Positions 11,990-23,589 of a stretch of DNA of 64,000 nt are shown in pieces. The DNA comes from Imbricaverruca yamaguchii (taxonomy: Eukaryota; Arthropoda; Thecostraca; Neoverrucidae): positions 933,001 to 997,000 of the forward strand of contig JAOTOL010001454.1 of the NCBI GenBank assembly GCA_034440575.1, written 5' to 3'. Position 1 is the stretch's first letter; the number at the start of each line of letters is the position of its first letter. Under the pieces are notes generated by a model that saw nothing but the letters and a program-made list of their open reading frames with translations, was not told the DNA's origin and did no database searches. Both the position numbers and the translations under genes were made by a program.

Positions 11990-13180
11990 TTGAGTTTTCA
12001 AGTCTTCTTCTATTTTCCCTTTCTGATGGATAGAGCGGACTGAAAAACGTTTGAAGTCAACTCGCACTAATAAAAAATGCTTACTTTAGCCAGGACCTTC
12101 GATTTGAACTATAATAGGCAAACATATAAGTAAACTAATAATTATATTAATAACAAAAAGCAAAACTAATAAGTAATTTAAAAAAACGGAAAAAACGACA
12201 AATTTATATCGTAAGTTTTGTTGCATCCCTAAAGATAAGCAAACGCAGAGTTTCATTAAAATATCTGTATCCGTTAAAGCGTGACGATATTGATTTTTTT
12301 TGGAGGTTACCTAACTTCACCTCTACTAACTCATTGACCATAGATGACCTGACGTCAGTCTTTTGACACAATATGCCAAATTGGTGTGGCAAAAGTTACG
12401 CAAAACTTCTTTCACTATTCGCGAAAAATCTGAGGGGGGGGGGGCGGTTGAAGAACCCCCCTCCGAGACGGCGCGGGTTCAAATCATAGTGTTTTGTTAT
12501 GTGTGAGATGTTGAAACAAGTGCAATAGGATGTCAAGGTTTGCATTGGAAAAAAATGTCATTAAGCATAGTCAACAAAACAGCTCAACATAACATAATCA
12601 ACCTTAATCGTCTTAGCCGTCTTAAACGCAGTATTGGAGGATTATCCGCCCCCTAAGGTTTCAGCGTATAATGAAATAACGGCGCGCGACAGCGCGCCAA
12701 AATACGGCATGCATTTTCTCACATCAATTTGACATGTTTTGTAAAAATTTTGCTGTCAGGTCATCTAGGGTCAATGAGTTAGTCGTTGTTGTTGTTATTC
12801 GGGTTTTGTGGGACATCAACTGCAGAAGTTATACAGCGCCCATTCAATGAGTTAGTCAAGGTCAAGTTGGGTCACCCCCAGAAAAGTTCAACCAATCGTC
12901 ACGCTTCAATGGATAAATACATTTCAATACAACTCCCAGCGTTTGCTCATCTTTATGGACGAAACAAAACGCACCAGAGGATTTTCCCTGTTTTTGTTTA
13001 CTTTTTACGTTTGCATATTTTCCCATTAGAGCTAAAGTCGAAGATTCTGGCTAAAGTAAGCATTTTTACGAGAGCAAGTTCAGTTCAAAGAAAGTTTTTT
13101 TTCGGTCCGCTCTACCCATTACAAAAAGACAAATTGAAGAAAAATAAAAAAAATCGAAAGGTATCGAATATATCAATATT
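11990..13180. repeat. Fold-back element with ~380-430 bp inverted arms
   Basis: The left arm (about 11990-12370) and the right arm (about 12750-13180) are imperfect reverse complements. Matching landmarks are GGTCAATGAGTTAGT, CGTCACGCTTYAAYGGATA, GTTTGCTYATCTTTA, CTGGCTAAAGTAAGCATTTTT and GTCCGCTCTA. The central ~380 bp has a G-run (12434-12445) and a motif shared with 18431-18505. Inside the right arm, the segment around CAATGAGTTAGTC is itself duplicated. There is no coding capacity and I did not find a target duplication. Confidence 0.7.
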
Positions 13181-13394
13181 TGTCTAGAGCTTTTAGTTTC
13201 CGTTTTGAAAACAACCGCGAAATATTTTTGCGAACGCTTTGTGTGATGTTCACCCTGACTCAAAAATGGCAGTATCATGTCAAATGTCCTTGGCAAAACC
13301 TCAGTTGTAATCATTCAAGCCAGGAGATATCACCGTCGATGCATAATTCAATTGAATCACTTACTGCACTTGTTACAGTTCTGTACACGTCGGT

Positions 13395-13690
13395 GGACGG
13401 CAGGTTCTCCTGGTGATCGACGGCGATGGGGCGTATCCACTTCTCCCATGGTTGGCGAAGGCGTACAATGGATCATTCGATCGTACTTCGGAGATAGACC
13501 AGACGTAGAGGTTCTACAACGCATGCCTCGGAGCGGCAAGAGTAGTGGTGAAGCACGCATTCGGCCGCCTGAAGGCCCGCTGGCGTCGCCTTCTCAAAAG
13601 ATCTGAACACTTCATATTCATTCCACCCATGGTGTTTGCGTGTGCTATCATTCGTAACATTATCGGGCCCGTCACATTATCGTGAGCCGG
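13395..13690 (+). pseudogene. PIF/Harbinger transposase fragment (DDE_Tnp_4)
   Basis: The plus strand reads VLLVIDGDGAYPLLPWLAKAYNG, then, after a stop and a frameshift near 13505, a segment with ARVVVKHAFGRLKARWRRLL and PPMVFACAIIRNI. These match the C-terminal half of Harbinger/HARBI1-type nucleases: the catalytic Asp in the GDxAYPLLPW motif, the Glu position in the VVExAFGRLKxRW motif, and the following VPPxVxACxxLHN-like segment. The catalytic Glu is Lys here (VVKHAFG) and the N-terminal half is missing, so it is a dead fragment. It abuts the truncated end of the LINE at 13850. Confidence 0.75.
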
Positions 13691-13849
13691 CTCTGCCACG
13701 TTGGATCCAGGAGGCGAACTTACTGAAAGAACGAATGCTGCGCCCGTTGTAGTTGCATCAATACATTTTAAACAAATGCATTTCTGTATTGTCAGGAACA
13801 GTTGCTGAATAATTGCAATACTTACAATCACTCCAAACTCACTCAATCC

Positions 13850-15543
13850 TATCCACAAAGTCCCTGATTTTTCGAATGATCCCGGTGTTTTCGAAACCCA
13901 CTATGTATCCCAGTGAGGAGATTGTTGTGTTCTAAACACCATATTAGTCTGACATTCACCATCTGTTCAAACAACTTACATAGGCAGCATGTTAACGAGA
14001 TGGGGCGATAATGCACTGGGTCCGTTCCTGTTTTGTTTGGCTTACGTATAGGCACTACAACTGCCCTCCGCCACGAAGATGGAAATGTGCCGGCTGTCCA
14101 CATGTCATTCAGTATCTTCAGGAGTGTTTATAAGGCTTTTGCAGACAAACGTTTCATGATGTCATTATGCAATGTATCAGGACTCTGCGACACTCTTCAG
14201 AGTACTGATAGCTGCAGTCAGTTCGGAAATAGAAAATGGAACGTTGTATTCAAGGAGGTTTGTGGTTGAAAAATCAATGGTGCGTGCCTCGCAACGAGCC
14301 TTGTAGTTTGAGAAGCGCACAATATTACTTTATTTCGATCGTGCTGATAGAGCTCGTCCGATCTCGTCGGCCACTTCTTCCGATGATGCGGCCAGCCATG
14401 TGCAGGGTGGGGAGTGGATGTGGCGTATACCTCCGGAGAAACATTTTATGCGGGACCATACAGATATCAATGACGTGGAACGGTTTAGAGTGTTGACATA
14501 CGCTTTCCACGAGTCCCGTTTTGCTTCGGCAATGGTACGTCTGGCGACTGCCCGCGCTTTGCGGAAAACTATTAAGTTTGGCGTACAGCTATTTCTATTA
14601 AAGACACGAAGCGCCCTCTTCTTGGCTATCAAGGCCTCTCGGCACCTTTCCGACCACCATGGGACGGGCACGCGCACTGATGTTCCCGATGATCGAGGTC
14701 TGTGCCGTTCAGCACTCCGCACAATATCCGCCGTGAACGTCTCCACGGATATAGCAGATTCGTCGGAGTGGCCGCGTAGTGTACACCCAAGACTTGCTTG
14801 GAAAGAATCCCAGGCGGCTTTGTTAAATACATATCTGGGGGGTCGTCGGCTTACAAGAACACGGTGAACAAAACGAGACCAAACAGGGAAGTGGTCACTG
14901 TTGCACGGGTCGCCATCCACGGTCCATTGTAAAAACGGTGCCACTTCTGGGCTGCAGAGGGTGAGATCCAGCACAAAGGTTTGTCCTGTGGGCAATGTAA
15001 AATGTGTTGGCTTTCCTGTGTTAAGGACGCAGAGTGGGAAGTCTCGTACGAACCGCTCCATATCATGTCCACGGCTCGTCACCATGTTTGAACCCCAGAG
15101 AGGGTGATGCGCGTTAAAATCTCGGCACACCATCACCGGTAGTGTGAGATGCCCCACCATTTGAGACAGCTCAGCAAGTGGAAAGGTCTCTCCCGGCGGT
15201 AAATATATGCTGCATATGGTAACGGCATGGCGGGATATTTTTATACGAGCAGCAACACACTGGATATTCGAAGAGATAGATATTTCGTGAAAGGGAGTGA
15301 TCAGAGTTGTGCACGGCTATGAGGACTCCGCCGTGCGCCACAGTGCGAGAGGAAATATCCTTACGCAACACAGTGTAGTCTTTCAGGTGGAAATGTGCAT
15401 GAGGAGAAAGCCTTTCTCCTCATGTCAATTCCTCTTGGAAACAAACCGCCAGCGGTACTCGTGAGTGCAGAATAGTTTGGATATCGTTGAGGCTGGTTCT
15501 CAAACCTCTGCAATTCCATTGCAGAATAAAACTCATACGTCAA
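13850..15543 (-). pseudogene. I-like LINE ORF2: endonuclease and N-terminal RT
   Basis: On the minus strand ORF2 starts near 15535 with an MSFILQWNCRGLRTSLNDIQ segment typical of I/R1-group endonucleases. The longest open part (14330-15160) has the RDFNAHHPLWGS motif, a Thr-Gly-Lys-Pro-Thr-His segment and SDHFPVW, all endonuclease motifs, followed by the linker with RKARAVARRTIAEAKR. RT begins near 14110 (SWRRAVVVPIRKPNK, then PVHYRPISLTCCLCK) and stops around 13850 in the GFRKHR segment. Finger and palm motifs beyond that are lost. Stops and frameshifts occur near 15420, 15160 and 14330. Confidence 0.82.
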
Positions 15544-15589
15544 ATATATAACAGTGAGTTGTGAGCTAAAAAAAATGGAGACAAGGACG

Positions 15590-18025
15590 AGTTAGGTGTT
15601 CTCCGTTCCCGACCTCACTTCCTCAGGCGCTTGGCTACGCGGCCGTGACCGGGACTGCCGATCTCGGAAGGAGACACCGCCCCTGGGAGAGCTCGCTTCG
15701 TCATGCGATTCGAAGCTGGGGGGCAGATCGGGGGTGACTAGCTCGACGTGGGGGGAGGGGTGACAGGCGGCCCCATCACGGTTGAGACTGGTGGTGACGG
15801 TGAAGGGGTTGCGGTTGGACGTGGGCTTCTGGATTCCGGACTCGAATGAGCGGAATCATGTCGGGTTGTCCGTCCCCGTGCGCCCAGATCAGGAGCTCCA
15901 GGGTGTGCCGCGACTCCGGTTGGTCGGGTCACGGGTGCGGCTGCCATGGAGTGTAGGGAGATCAGGGGGAGCGAGCGGGAGGTGAGCTTGGATGCTGAGG
16001 GCTGGCAAGAGGACGTGTTGGTAATGGCTGTGTTGGAGGTAGGAGGCATGGATGTGGATGATAAGGATTTTTGTGCAATTGATGGTGCTGTGGTACGTGA
16101 GGATGTCTGATTTGAGGCGGATGCGAGTGTAGAAAGGTTGGAAATGGATTGGGCATCGGTGGATATGACTGAGGGAAGGGGAGTGTCAGGTAGGGAGGAG
16201 GTAGAGAGGCTAGGTTTGCAGGTGGTGGTGGGGCGTGAGGGGAGGAGAGGGTGGGTTGGAGGGCGGATGGGGGATGGGAGGTGGGGATTTCAAACTGGAC
16301 TAGGATTGGGATTGGGATATGATAGGATAGAGGCTAGGATTGGGCGGAAAGGATCGAGGAGACCTCTTTGACCGTTGTACCAGCGTCCACGCACCATCTT
16401 CGGGTGTTGGTTGGAAGGGGGCCTCCGGTGGTCGAACAACGTCACTCGTGGGCGGTGGAACCTCGGTCCCATGCCTTGTGGACAGGGCGACGAGTAAACC
16501 GAAGGAGCAAAGAACCTCACGTAGTGCTGCAACGAGTTAGTTTGCTTCAGCTGTCTATACTCGCCGTGGAACCGAAGTGACATTTTTAGCTTTTGTTGAG
16601 TACGATATTCTCGGGTGTGTGTGATCGTAAAGATCCCAGGCTTCGCGAAACCTTACCTTTTCATTGTGGTTGATCGACATAATTTCCTTCTCTTTGGAGT
16701 AGCTAGGGCAGGCGCGGTCGAACGATGTGTGGGGATCCTGTCCTCTGCCGCAGTTGACGCAGAATGGCACTTCTGAGGTACATTGGTCGCTACTGTGGTC
16801 TAGGGAGGCACACTTGCTACACACAGGACGATTTCTACAGTATTGGTTGGTGTGCCCATATTTCTGACGTTTAAAACAACGCAATAGGTTTGGAAGAAAA
16901 AGTCGCACCTTGACCCGGATGTAACCCACTCGGATTTCAGAGAGCAAGTCAGTTGAATCGAAAGTCAGTATTACATTGTTTGTGGCGATCAGCTCTGCAC
17001 CTCGTCTTGTCTTCATTTTTCTGGCTCCTATCAAGCCGAACTCAGATAGCCCATCTACTATCTCTTCCTCCGGTGCATCCTTGAGATCGTAACAATTGAT
17101 GATTCCGCGCGATGCATTTTTGGTTTTGTGGTTCGATCCTCATCTGGATGCTCCCGTCGACTTTCCTGTCACCTTTCCGCACACTATATACGAACTCGGT
17201 CATTTCCAGTGCGTTCTGTGCTTCTCCTACTTGTGCAAACTCTACTTCAATAGCACCATCCTTTAACTTCTCGCAACGGGTGATACTCCCAAATCTGTTG
17301 CGTCCGTCTCGCCTCTGGAAAGGGGACAATGATGAAATATTTTTGGTCAGTCCTCGGAAGATGAGTATGCGAGGATCATGATAAATATTTCTCCCGTGAC
17401 TTTCCTGGTTACACACGCTCCCACCTGCGATGGGTTGGGCGATGGTCTGGGCCCTACGTGAGGGACCAGGAGGTTTTTTTAAGACGCCATGCGATGCGTC
17501 TTGGTGTTCGGCTCCTCGGGCACCCCTCCGCATAGGGCCCCACTGAGGGGACGCCTGGGTCCCGCGTACTGGAGGTCGCCAGGCGCCCGAGGAGCTATAC
17601 GGTGCAGGCGGCGCCTTCGCCCGGCCGGGGAGAGAGAGACTCGCCACCCCGACCGAGGTCCAGCACCGCCCACTCCTTGACCACAGCCGGCCGGGCCGGC
17701 AGACACTGGGAAGAATCCCAGGTCCCCGGCCCGAGGCGACTAGCCACTTGGCCCGCGTGAGGCCCCACGAGCCCGCCCGTCCCTCCGGGATATCAGGACC
17801 AAAGAGGTGTGTTGGTCCCCCGTCACAACTGGCACCGTGCGACGGGGGGAGCTCAACCTCCAGGATTACCTCCAACCTCCAATTACCTTTACCTTCAACC
17901 TCCACGGCTACCCCGTTAAAACAGAGCTGATGGGCAGGACCGGGGAAGTTGCCCTGCCTGCTCATAGTAAGGATAGTTGATGTTGTAGGGTCAGATGTGT
18001 TCATTAAGTTAAGGTTGTATTCCAC
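15590..18025 (-). pseudogene. I-like LINE ORF1 (gag-like, CCHC zinc knuckles) and GC-rich 5' part
   Basis: The minus strand has an RNA-binding gag-like protein broken by frameshifts. A segment at 17042-17400 (SITRCEKLKDGAIEVEF, EVEF-type) precedes three zinc knuckles at 16690-16880. The first is CFKRQKYGHTNQYC, where the second Cys is Arg. The second is CSKCASLDHSSDQC, intact CX2CX4HX4C. The third starts CVNCGRG. A Ser/Pro-rich C-terminal region runs through 15738-16560 and ends near 15590, just before ORF2. Upstream, 17480-17930 is strikingly GC-rich, probably the LINE 5' region. This is the nucleic-acid-binding partner of the ORF2 at 13850-15543. Confidence 0.75.
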
Positions 18026-18064
18026 CCTATTTCACATAATATATAACTGGTGTGATGTGGTACT

Positions 18065-18206
18065 TGTTAAGGTGAGTCTTTAGGGCAAAAACCGGACACA
18101 ATGAGCATATCTCGCTGCAGAAAGGCTTAGATGAACTTGTGAAGTACCATCAGTGAATCAGCAGGAGAAGGACTTCCCAAGGAGTCCTCAAGGACTCCTT
18201 GGGAAG
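18065..18206 (+). pseudogene. CR1 RT fragment ending in a perfect hairpin
   Basis: About 18070-18145 matches the CR1 segment downstream of the FADD motif (compare 44865-44945). It then jumps to the segment near the codons for SVTQQEKD, so an internal deletion is present. It ends in a perfect 16-bp stem with a 2-base loop at 18173-18206. Confidence 0.7.
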
Positions 18207-18572
18207 ACAGATGAAGATTATTCACATTGGATGGCCTTCAGGTCCTCCAATATTGAATTCTGAATTCCAAACTAATGGGCATAGTACCTACTGGTAATCT
18301 TCAAGTATTACCTCTCACAATCTTTGTCAATGTCAGTTGACTGCTAGTCAACTGTTGGTGACATCACTCATAGTATATTGTGAACCAGGGATATTTTGAA
18401 GGAGGTGATGTAGTGTTAAACTACTGGGTTTTTGTTAGGTGTGTGATGTCAAAATGAGTACAATAGGATGTAAACATTTGTCATGAAATTAGTGTCATTT
18501 CGAATGTTTTGTGTCCCACCAGCTTGCATTAAAGCCAATGTTGTAATTATGCCTTTACCTTATTCATTGTTT
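18207..18572. other. No gene; contains a motif shared with 12493-12565
   Basis: Positions 18431-18505 resemble 12493-12565, including a shared CAATAGGATGT and TGTCATT, pointing to a dispersed repeat. Nothing else was recognised. Confidence 0.45.
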
Positions 18573-18835
18573 TGACATAAAGACATCAAAGATTAGTGCA
18601 ACTATGAGCCACAAGGGCCCTTCTTGGTTGCACTCTGTACACTCAACCAGTTGCCCACCAAATCTGTCGACCAGCCCTGCATGGAATACTGAAAAGCAAG
18701 CCCACTATTCTTATAATCATTGTCTATGTTGTTTTAAAGGTGTTCAATGTGCTGCTACTGACAATGGTTTCTGGCAGCTGGTTCCAGTTTTTTTACTACC
18801 ATGTTGGTGAATACTGTCTTCATACTGCCATCTGC
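18573..18835 (-). mobile_element. CR1 3' end fragment
   Basis: Matches the C-terminal end and 3' tail of the CR1 family on the minus strand: the ACATAAAGACATCAAAGATTAG tail complement, the segment CACAAGGGCCCTTCTTGG and the ORF2 C-terminal coding. It breaks off at the palindromic element near 18840. Confidence 0.85.
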
Positions 18836-18849
18836 CAAAGCCAGTGATA

Positions 18850-19095
18850 CACTGCAAATGGCTAGTGATTTGTAAAGAGGCATACAGTGGAGAACAGTGA
18901 CATCACATGAGTCAGGTGTCAACGACTGGTTAGGTTAGGTAAGGTCAGGTTAGGTTAGGATAGGTTGTAACCTAACCTTACCTAACCAAACCAGTCATTG
19001 ACACCTGAATCCCGTGATATCACTTCCCTGACTCCTGTGATGTCATTATTCCACACTGCACACCTATCTACAAACCACTAGACTTGGCAGTAGGT
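18850..19095. repeat. Palindromic element centred on TTAGG-like repeats
   Basis: Inverted arms carry matching segments: TCAGGTGTCAACGACTGGTT on the left and its complement at 18990-19010, flanked by TGACATCAC and its complement. At the centre, GGTTAGGTTAGG-type units face CCTAACC units. Outer arms (a GATTTGTA-like segment and CACTGCA) also pair. There is no coding. It separates CR1 fragments and is probably a fold-back insertion. Confidence 0.65.
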
Positions 19096-19205
19096 GTTGG
19101 CTGAAAGGTAAACATTGCCTATCATTTGACATTTCCTGTCATGTTTAGCATATCCATGACAAAAAGATGACAGTATTCATAAGCAATGGATCTTTACCTC
19201 CCAAA

Positions 19206-19590
19206 ATATGAAGGTCCCATCAAATAGTTCTACCAATTCTTTGTCTATGGGGTTAGTGAAGTTCACACATACCATTTTCAGGCTTCTGAGACCAGTCACC
19301 ACCACTGCTCTGTTGAAATTTGGAACCTTTACCCAATTATCCTTGATATTTTCCCCTGCATGTTCCTTGAATCAAACTATGTTATGGTCACTTCTTCCCC
19401 CAGAGTTTCGCCTACAGTCAAGTCTTGAACCAAGTCACTTAAATCTGAGAATGCAAGGTCCAAGAATGAACCATGCCTGGTAGGTTCCGATACAAACTGG
19501 TGTAAGAACAGGTCCTCTTCATACACAGACAATTCCCTGCTGATACGGATCACTGACCCAACACCACTACCTCAAACACAACGGTCAGAA
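19206..19590 (-). pseudogene. CR1 endonuclease-region fragment
   Basis: Minus-strand match to the CR1 ORF2 endonuclease end (compare 50000-50200): the coding for the GKSDHNIV motif and for SFLDLVFSDLSD and FVSEPTRHGS is recognisable with indels. It is broken and not expressed as a protein. Confidence 0.8.
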
Positions 19591-20170
19591 TTGATGGCAG
19601 TGTGCAAAGCAAAGGTTCAGTCAAGGTTTTGTGTTTGCAGTATGGCACTGTTAAACATGTGTTCAAAGTTGCTAATGTTTATGATATCATTTAAAGAATA
19701 CCTTGCATCAATTGGTTAAAGGGCAGTTTTCAGAACAGAAAATGCTAACAAAGCAAATTTCAATTGGCGACCTCCTGGACCCAGAAGATGTGTCTTAAAA
19801 CTGTCAGCTTTTCCCATTACGAGTACAGGGTGGCTCAAAAGCAGGTGTATGGAGATGCATCAGCCAAATTTGTAGCAACCAGAGGCCACTGTTCAGTGTG
19901 CAGGCACAAGGTTTGGCATGTTGTTGAAAGCATTTCTGTTGGTTGTGGTTTGGTGTGGTATGTGTTCGGATGTTGTCTCTGTGCTTGATGGTACAAAAAG
20001 TGGCTACTTTATTTGTCAATCCTAAGTAGAGTAACATGTTTGGTGGATGTTTACTTCAATCTTGTACTAGTTTTCTTAGTGGTATTTTTGTTCCTTCTGC
20101 ATGTTTGTGTCAGAGACTCTGACACAAACTCTGACTCAGAGTACATGTGGAGCCCATTTTATCCAGTATG
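19591..20170. other. No recognised feature
   Basis: Short open frames only. A local palindrome around TCAGAGACTCTGA-like repeats lies near 20110-20140. Confidence 0.4.
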
Positions 20171-20171
20171 A

Positions 20172-20625
20172 ACCCAGAGTGCAAAAATGTTTGAAGAGGT
20201 GAAATCTCTTAAGAAGTGCCTTAATCCCACTCAGCTGAGAAGAGATCTCATCAAGGTCTATAAATTTTTCCATGGTCTGAAGAAGGGATATCTTGGGGAA
20301 ATGTTTGAATTTAACAGAAATGATGCATTAGAGGTCATCAATTCAAAATTAAAGTTAAGCATAGCAGAACAAGGTTAAGACAATTTTTCTTCACCAACAG
20401 GGTAGTAGAACACTGAAACCAGCTCCCAGAAACCATCGTCAGAAGCAGCACATTGAACATCTTTAAAAACAGCATAAACAATCATTATAAGAATAGAGGG
20501 CTTGCTTTTCAGTATGACAGGGAGGGCTGATCGACAGATTTGGTGGGCAACTGGTTGAGTGTACAGAGTGCAATCAAGAAGGGCCCTTGTGGCTCATAGT
20601 TGCACTAATAGTGCATAGTGCAATG
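20172..20625 (+). pseudogene. CR1 3' fragment (first of two in tandem)
   Basis: Matches the CR1 ORF2 C-terminus and 3' tail (GYLGEMFEFNRNDA, then the segment ending in CAGTATGACAGGGAGGGCTGA and the CAAGAAGGGCCCTTGTGGCTC tail). It is truncated at the 5' side and decayed by stops. Confidence 0.85.
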
Positions 20626-21690
20626 GTACAAAGTCATCATGGCAAAATGTTCTTAGTGGAGTCCCCCAGGGGTCAGTACTAGGGCTATTACTGTTCATTA
20701 TATTTGTAAATAACATTGAAAGTGGCCTAAGCAGTAAAGTTTTGAAATTTTCTGATGATTTGAAGGTCTGTAGGGCAATAACGGGTCAGGATGAGCACAT
20801 CTCACTGCAAAAAGACTTAGACGAACTTGTGAAGTGGTCCGAAGAATGGCAAATGAAATTTTGATGTGCAAAAACATGCATGTAGGTAAGCAGCATATGA
20901 AGGCTCCATACTTGGTGGGTGGCCAAGTGCTATCAGTGACTCAACAGGAGAAGGATTTAGGTGTTATTCTAAACACAAAACTGGGGGCATCAGAACAGAC
21001 CAAGGAAGCCAGGAAGAAGGCACTGAGAATGCTCGGGACAATAAATAGGAATGTATCATACAGAAGTGAGGAAGTGACCAGGAAGCTTTACTGTGCATAC
21101 GTCAGGCCACATTTTGAATACTGCATCCAAGCTTGGTCTCCTAGCTATGAAAAAGATTGTTGGCTTTTAGAGAGAGTACAAAAGAGGGCTACAAAAATGG
21201 TTAATGGCATAAGCAACCTGGCATATGAGGAAAGATTGAAGAAATTGAATGTTTTCACTTAGATATAGAAGGCTGAGAGGAGATCTCATCAAGGTCTTTA
21301 AGTTTGTCAATGGTCTGGATAGGGGATACCTTGGGGAAATCTTTGAATTTAACAGAAATGATGCAATTAGAGGTCATAAATTCAAAATTAAAGTTAACCA
21401 CAGCAGAACAAGGTTAAGGGAAACTTTCTTCACCAACAGGGTAGTGGAACACTGGAACCAGCTACCAGAAAACATCGTCAGTAGCAGCACATTGAACATC
21501 TTTAAAAACAGCATAGACAATCATTATAAGAATAGAGGGCTTGCTTTTCAGTATTACAGGGAGGGCTGATCGACAGATTTGGTGGGCAACTGCTTCAGTG
21601 TACAGAGTGCAACCAAGAAGGGCCCTTGTGGCTCATAGTTGCACTAATCTTTTATGTCTTTACGTCTTTAATATTTTATGTCTTCGTCTA
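20626..21690 (+). pseudogene. CR1 RT C-terminal half and 3' tail
   Basis: Starts near the motif B coding (GVPQGSVLG) and includes motif C as FSDD instead of FADD, the C-terminal RT/thumb region (HMKAPYLVGGQVLSVTQQEKD) and the terminal YYREG stop. A 2-base loss near 21248 breaks the frame between the segments at 20834-21262 and 21249-21569. A short in-frame gap after MANEILMCKN also differs from other copies. The 3' end carries the imperfect TTTATGTC repeats at 21652-21690. Confidence 0.88.
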
Positions 21691-22139
21691 AAACCTAAAT
21701 TGGCGATTTGAATAGTCCCTAACTACATCGTTCTTGCAGTCTTGAGAGGCTCCAAAAGAAATAAAACCTATCATATGAGTTATACAATGATAGCTTCCGA
21801 CTATTTCTATCTAAATAATGTAACATTAATTTAATAAATGATCAGATTCTCTTTTTCTTTCACTTTTACTTACAGATAATCAGCAGTTCCTTCGCCGTTC
21901 GTGCGTCGGCCCTGCATGGACAAACCAGCTGACCTGTGATTGGTCAAAGCATTTCTCGGCCCTGAGGGAGGACCGGGACTTACGAAAAATCTCGGAAAGC
22001 TTCCACGCATCTGGCAAATAGGCGGATGCGGTTTTAATTATCCGTATTTTTGAACATAAATGCGTGTTGTTAACAGGATGATGGACAATATTATTAAAGA
22101 TATGTTTCTTGCACCTAGGTAAACTTGAAAAAAAATCAT
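21691..22139. other. No recognised feature
   Basis: Includes an AT-rich stretch and unique sequence. No motif was identified. Confidence 0.4.
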
Positions 22140-23033
22140 TTATATGTAGCTAAACGCTATTTTATATTTCATCAGCACCCCATTTTTGACGTTACAAGCG
22201 TCGCCTGATCTCGGCTCGGTACCGGACCGAGCCGAGAAATGCATCATAAACAGCGTAATAGACGGTGGACACATTAAATTGCTTGTGCTCTCGGCGGGCA
22301 CAGTTCCTATGCGGACTGTAATAGTATATGGGTGAGTCCCCGCAGGCCCCGCAGCTCGCGTGGCTGGCGATGGGTCCCGGGACCCGCCACGGGAACCCCG
22401 ACCCGACGCCCCCACGGCAGGAGCACCGGAACGGACCACCACCGCCTGTGGTGATACACACCACTGGTACTCAGCGGGCCACCAGTCCCTGGTCCATGCA
22501 CCAGGGATGGTTGGGGGTGGCGGAGGGCTAACAGTGGATTGGGTGTGGGTAAGCTGCGGTGGGTGGATGTGGTGGTGACGGTGGGTGAGGTGGGGGTTCG
22601 GGGGAACGTGGGGGAGTGGCTTGGCCTCTTCGTTCTTTGCGCGACAAGCCATCCATGTTGCTGCTGTACTGTGGGAGTAGGTAATGTACCGACGTTTTGG
22701 CCATCTACTCTGTCTGGCGGTCGGGTGGGCTGTGTCTGCTCTGACGAGCAAATCAGTCCAAAAGATGTCCGAAGAGCCCTGAGTTGCCAGGGTTTGCACG
22801 GCGCTGGAGATCTGCGACGTCGGGCATGTTGGTTGAGCAGGGGGAGAGTGGAGCTGGGAAGTACTAGTTGAGGCTGGGTGATTGGTAGTACGTAGCATGA
22901 TCCCCATCTTCTCTATGTCCATGCTATTACCACCAACGCATTCGCATTCGCATTCAACATCCTGTTCGCATACTCTCCGATTTCGTTCATTTTTTTCAGG
23001 ATATGACCTTTGTCGCTTGCCAAAGTAAGGCAA
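22140..23033 (-). pseudogene. Unidentified Pro/Ser/Thr-rich ORF, possible LINE ORF1
   Basis: A 297-codon open frame on the minus strand, locally GC-rich. It opens with a basic KRQRSYPEKNERNRRV segment, followed by an EC-repeat (from an ATTCGC hexamer run) and a His/Pro-rich middle. I do not recognise a domain. A closely related KRQRS-PE-NERNR segment occurs on the plus strand at 25754-25800 in the opposite arm of the inverted repeat, where it is interrupted. The pattern suggests two opposed copies of one transposon protein, perhaps an ORF1. A host gene is possible but has no support. Confidence 0.35.
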
Positions 23034-23323
23034 ACAACAATTATTCAGTAGGACGAGCAGTTCGATCTCTATAGGTTTGATAAGGAAAATTCGTGTAAAA
23101 AAACGGAGTACCGCATACCATTCAAGGTGTTTTACTTAGCCGAATGATTCCAACGCCTAGATGTCCGCTGTCCATCAAAGATGCAGCACATCGAATTACG
23201 TAACCTTCGATATCATAGTTTGACCTCGGGTCACCAAAGTTTGTTTCACTCGTGCACTATATCTGTTTTCGGGGTACCGAATAAAATTATGGCGACACAT
23301 TGGATATACCTGATTTTTGCAGG

Positions 23324-23453
23324 TGATAGTCATAGTACGATAGTCATAGTACGATAGTCATAGTACGATAGTCATAGTACGATAGGCATAGTACAATAGT
23401 CATAGTACGATAGTCATGGTACGATAGTCATAGTACGATAGTCATAGTACGAT
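23324..23453 (+). repeat. 14-bp tandem repeat (GATAGTCATAGTAC)n
   Basis: About nine consecutive copies of GATAGTCATAGTAC with single-base variants (GATAGGC, CAATAG, CATGGTAC). Confidence 0.95.
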
Positions 23454-23589
23454 ACATGGCACGTACACAGAGCACATCCAACAAAATCACCCCTTATGGT
23501 TACGGATTCATCACAGTTCGCCAATAAGTCCCAAAATAGCAAATATACCAAATTCATGCGTACCCCAAATTTCCGCCAAATTTTACTTG

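Noticed and set aside
14400..14867. 155-codon plus-strand frame
   Set aside because: It is antisense to the LINE endonuclease, whose motifs are on the minus strand.
18930..18990. True telomere
   Set aside because: Only a few TTAGG-like units in facing orientation inside a palindrome, with ordinary sequence on both sides.
23324..23453. CRISPR-like array
   Set aside because: Repeats are contiguous 14-mers with no spacers, and the DNA is eukaryotic.
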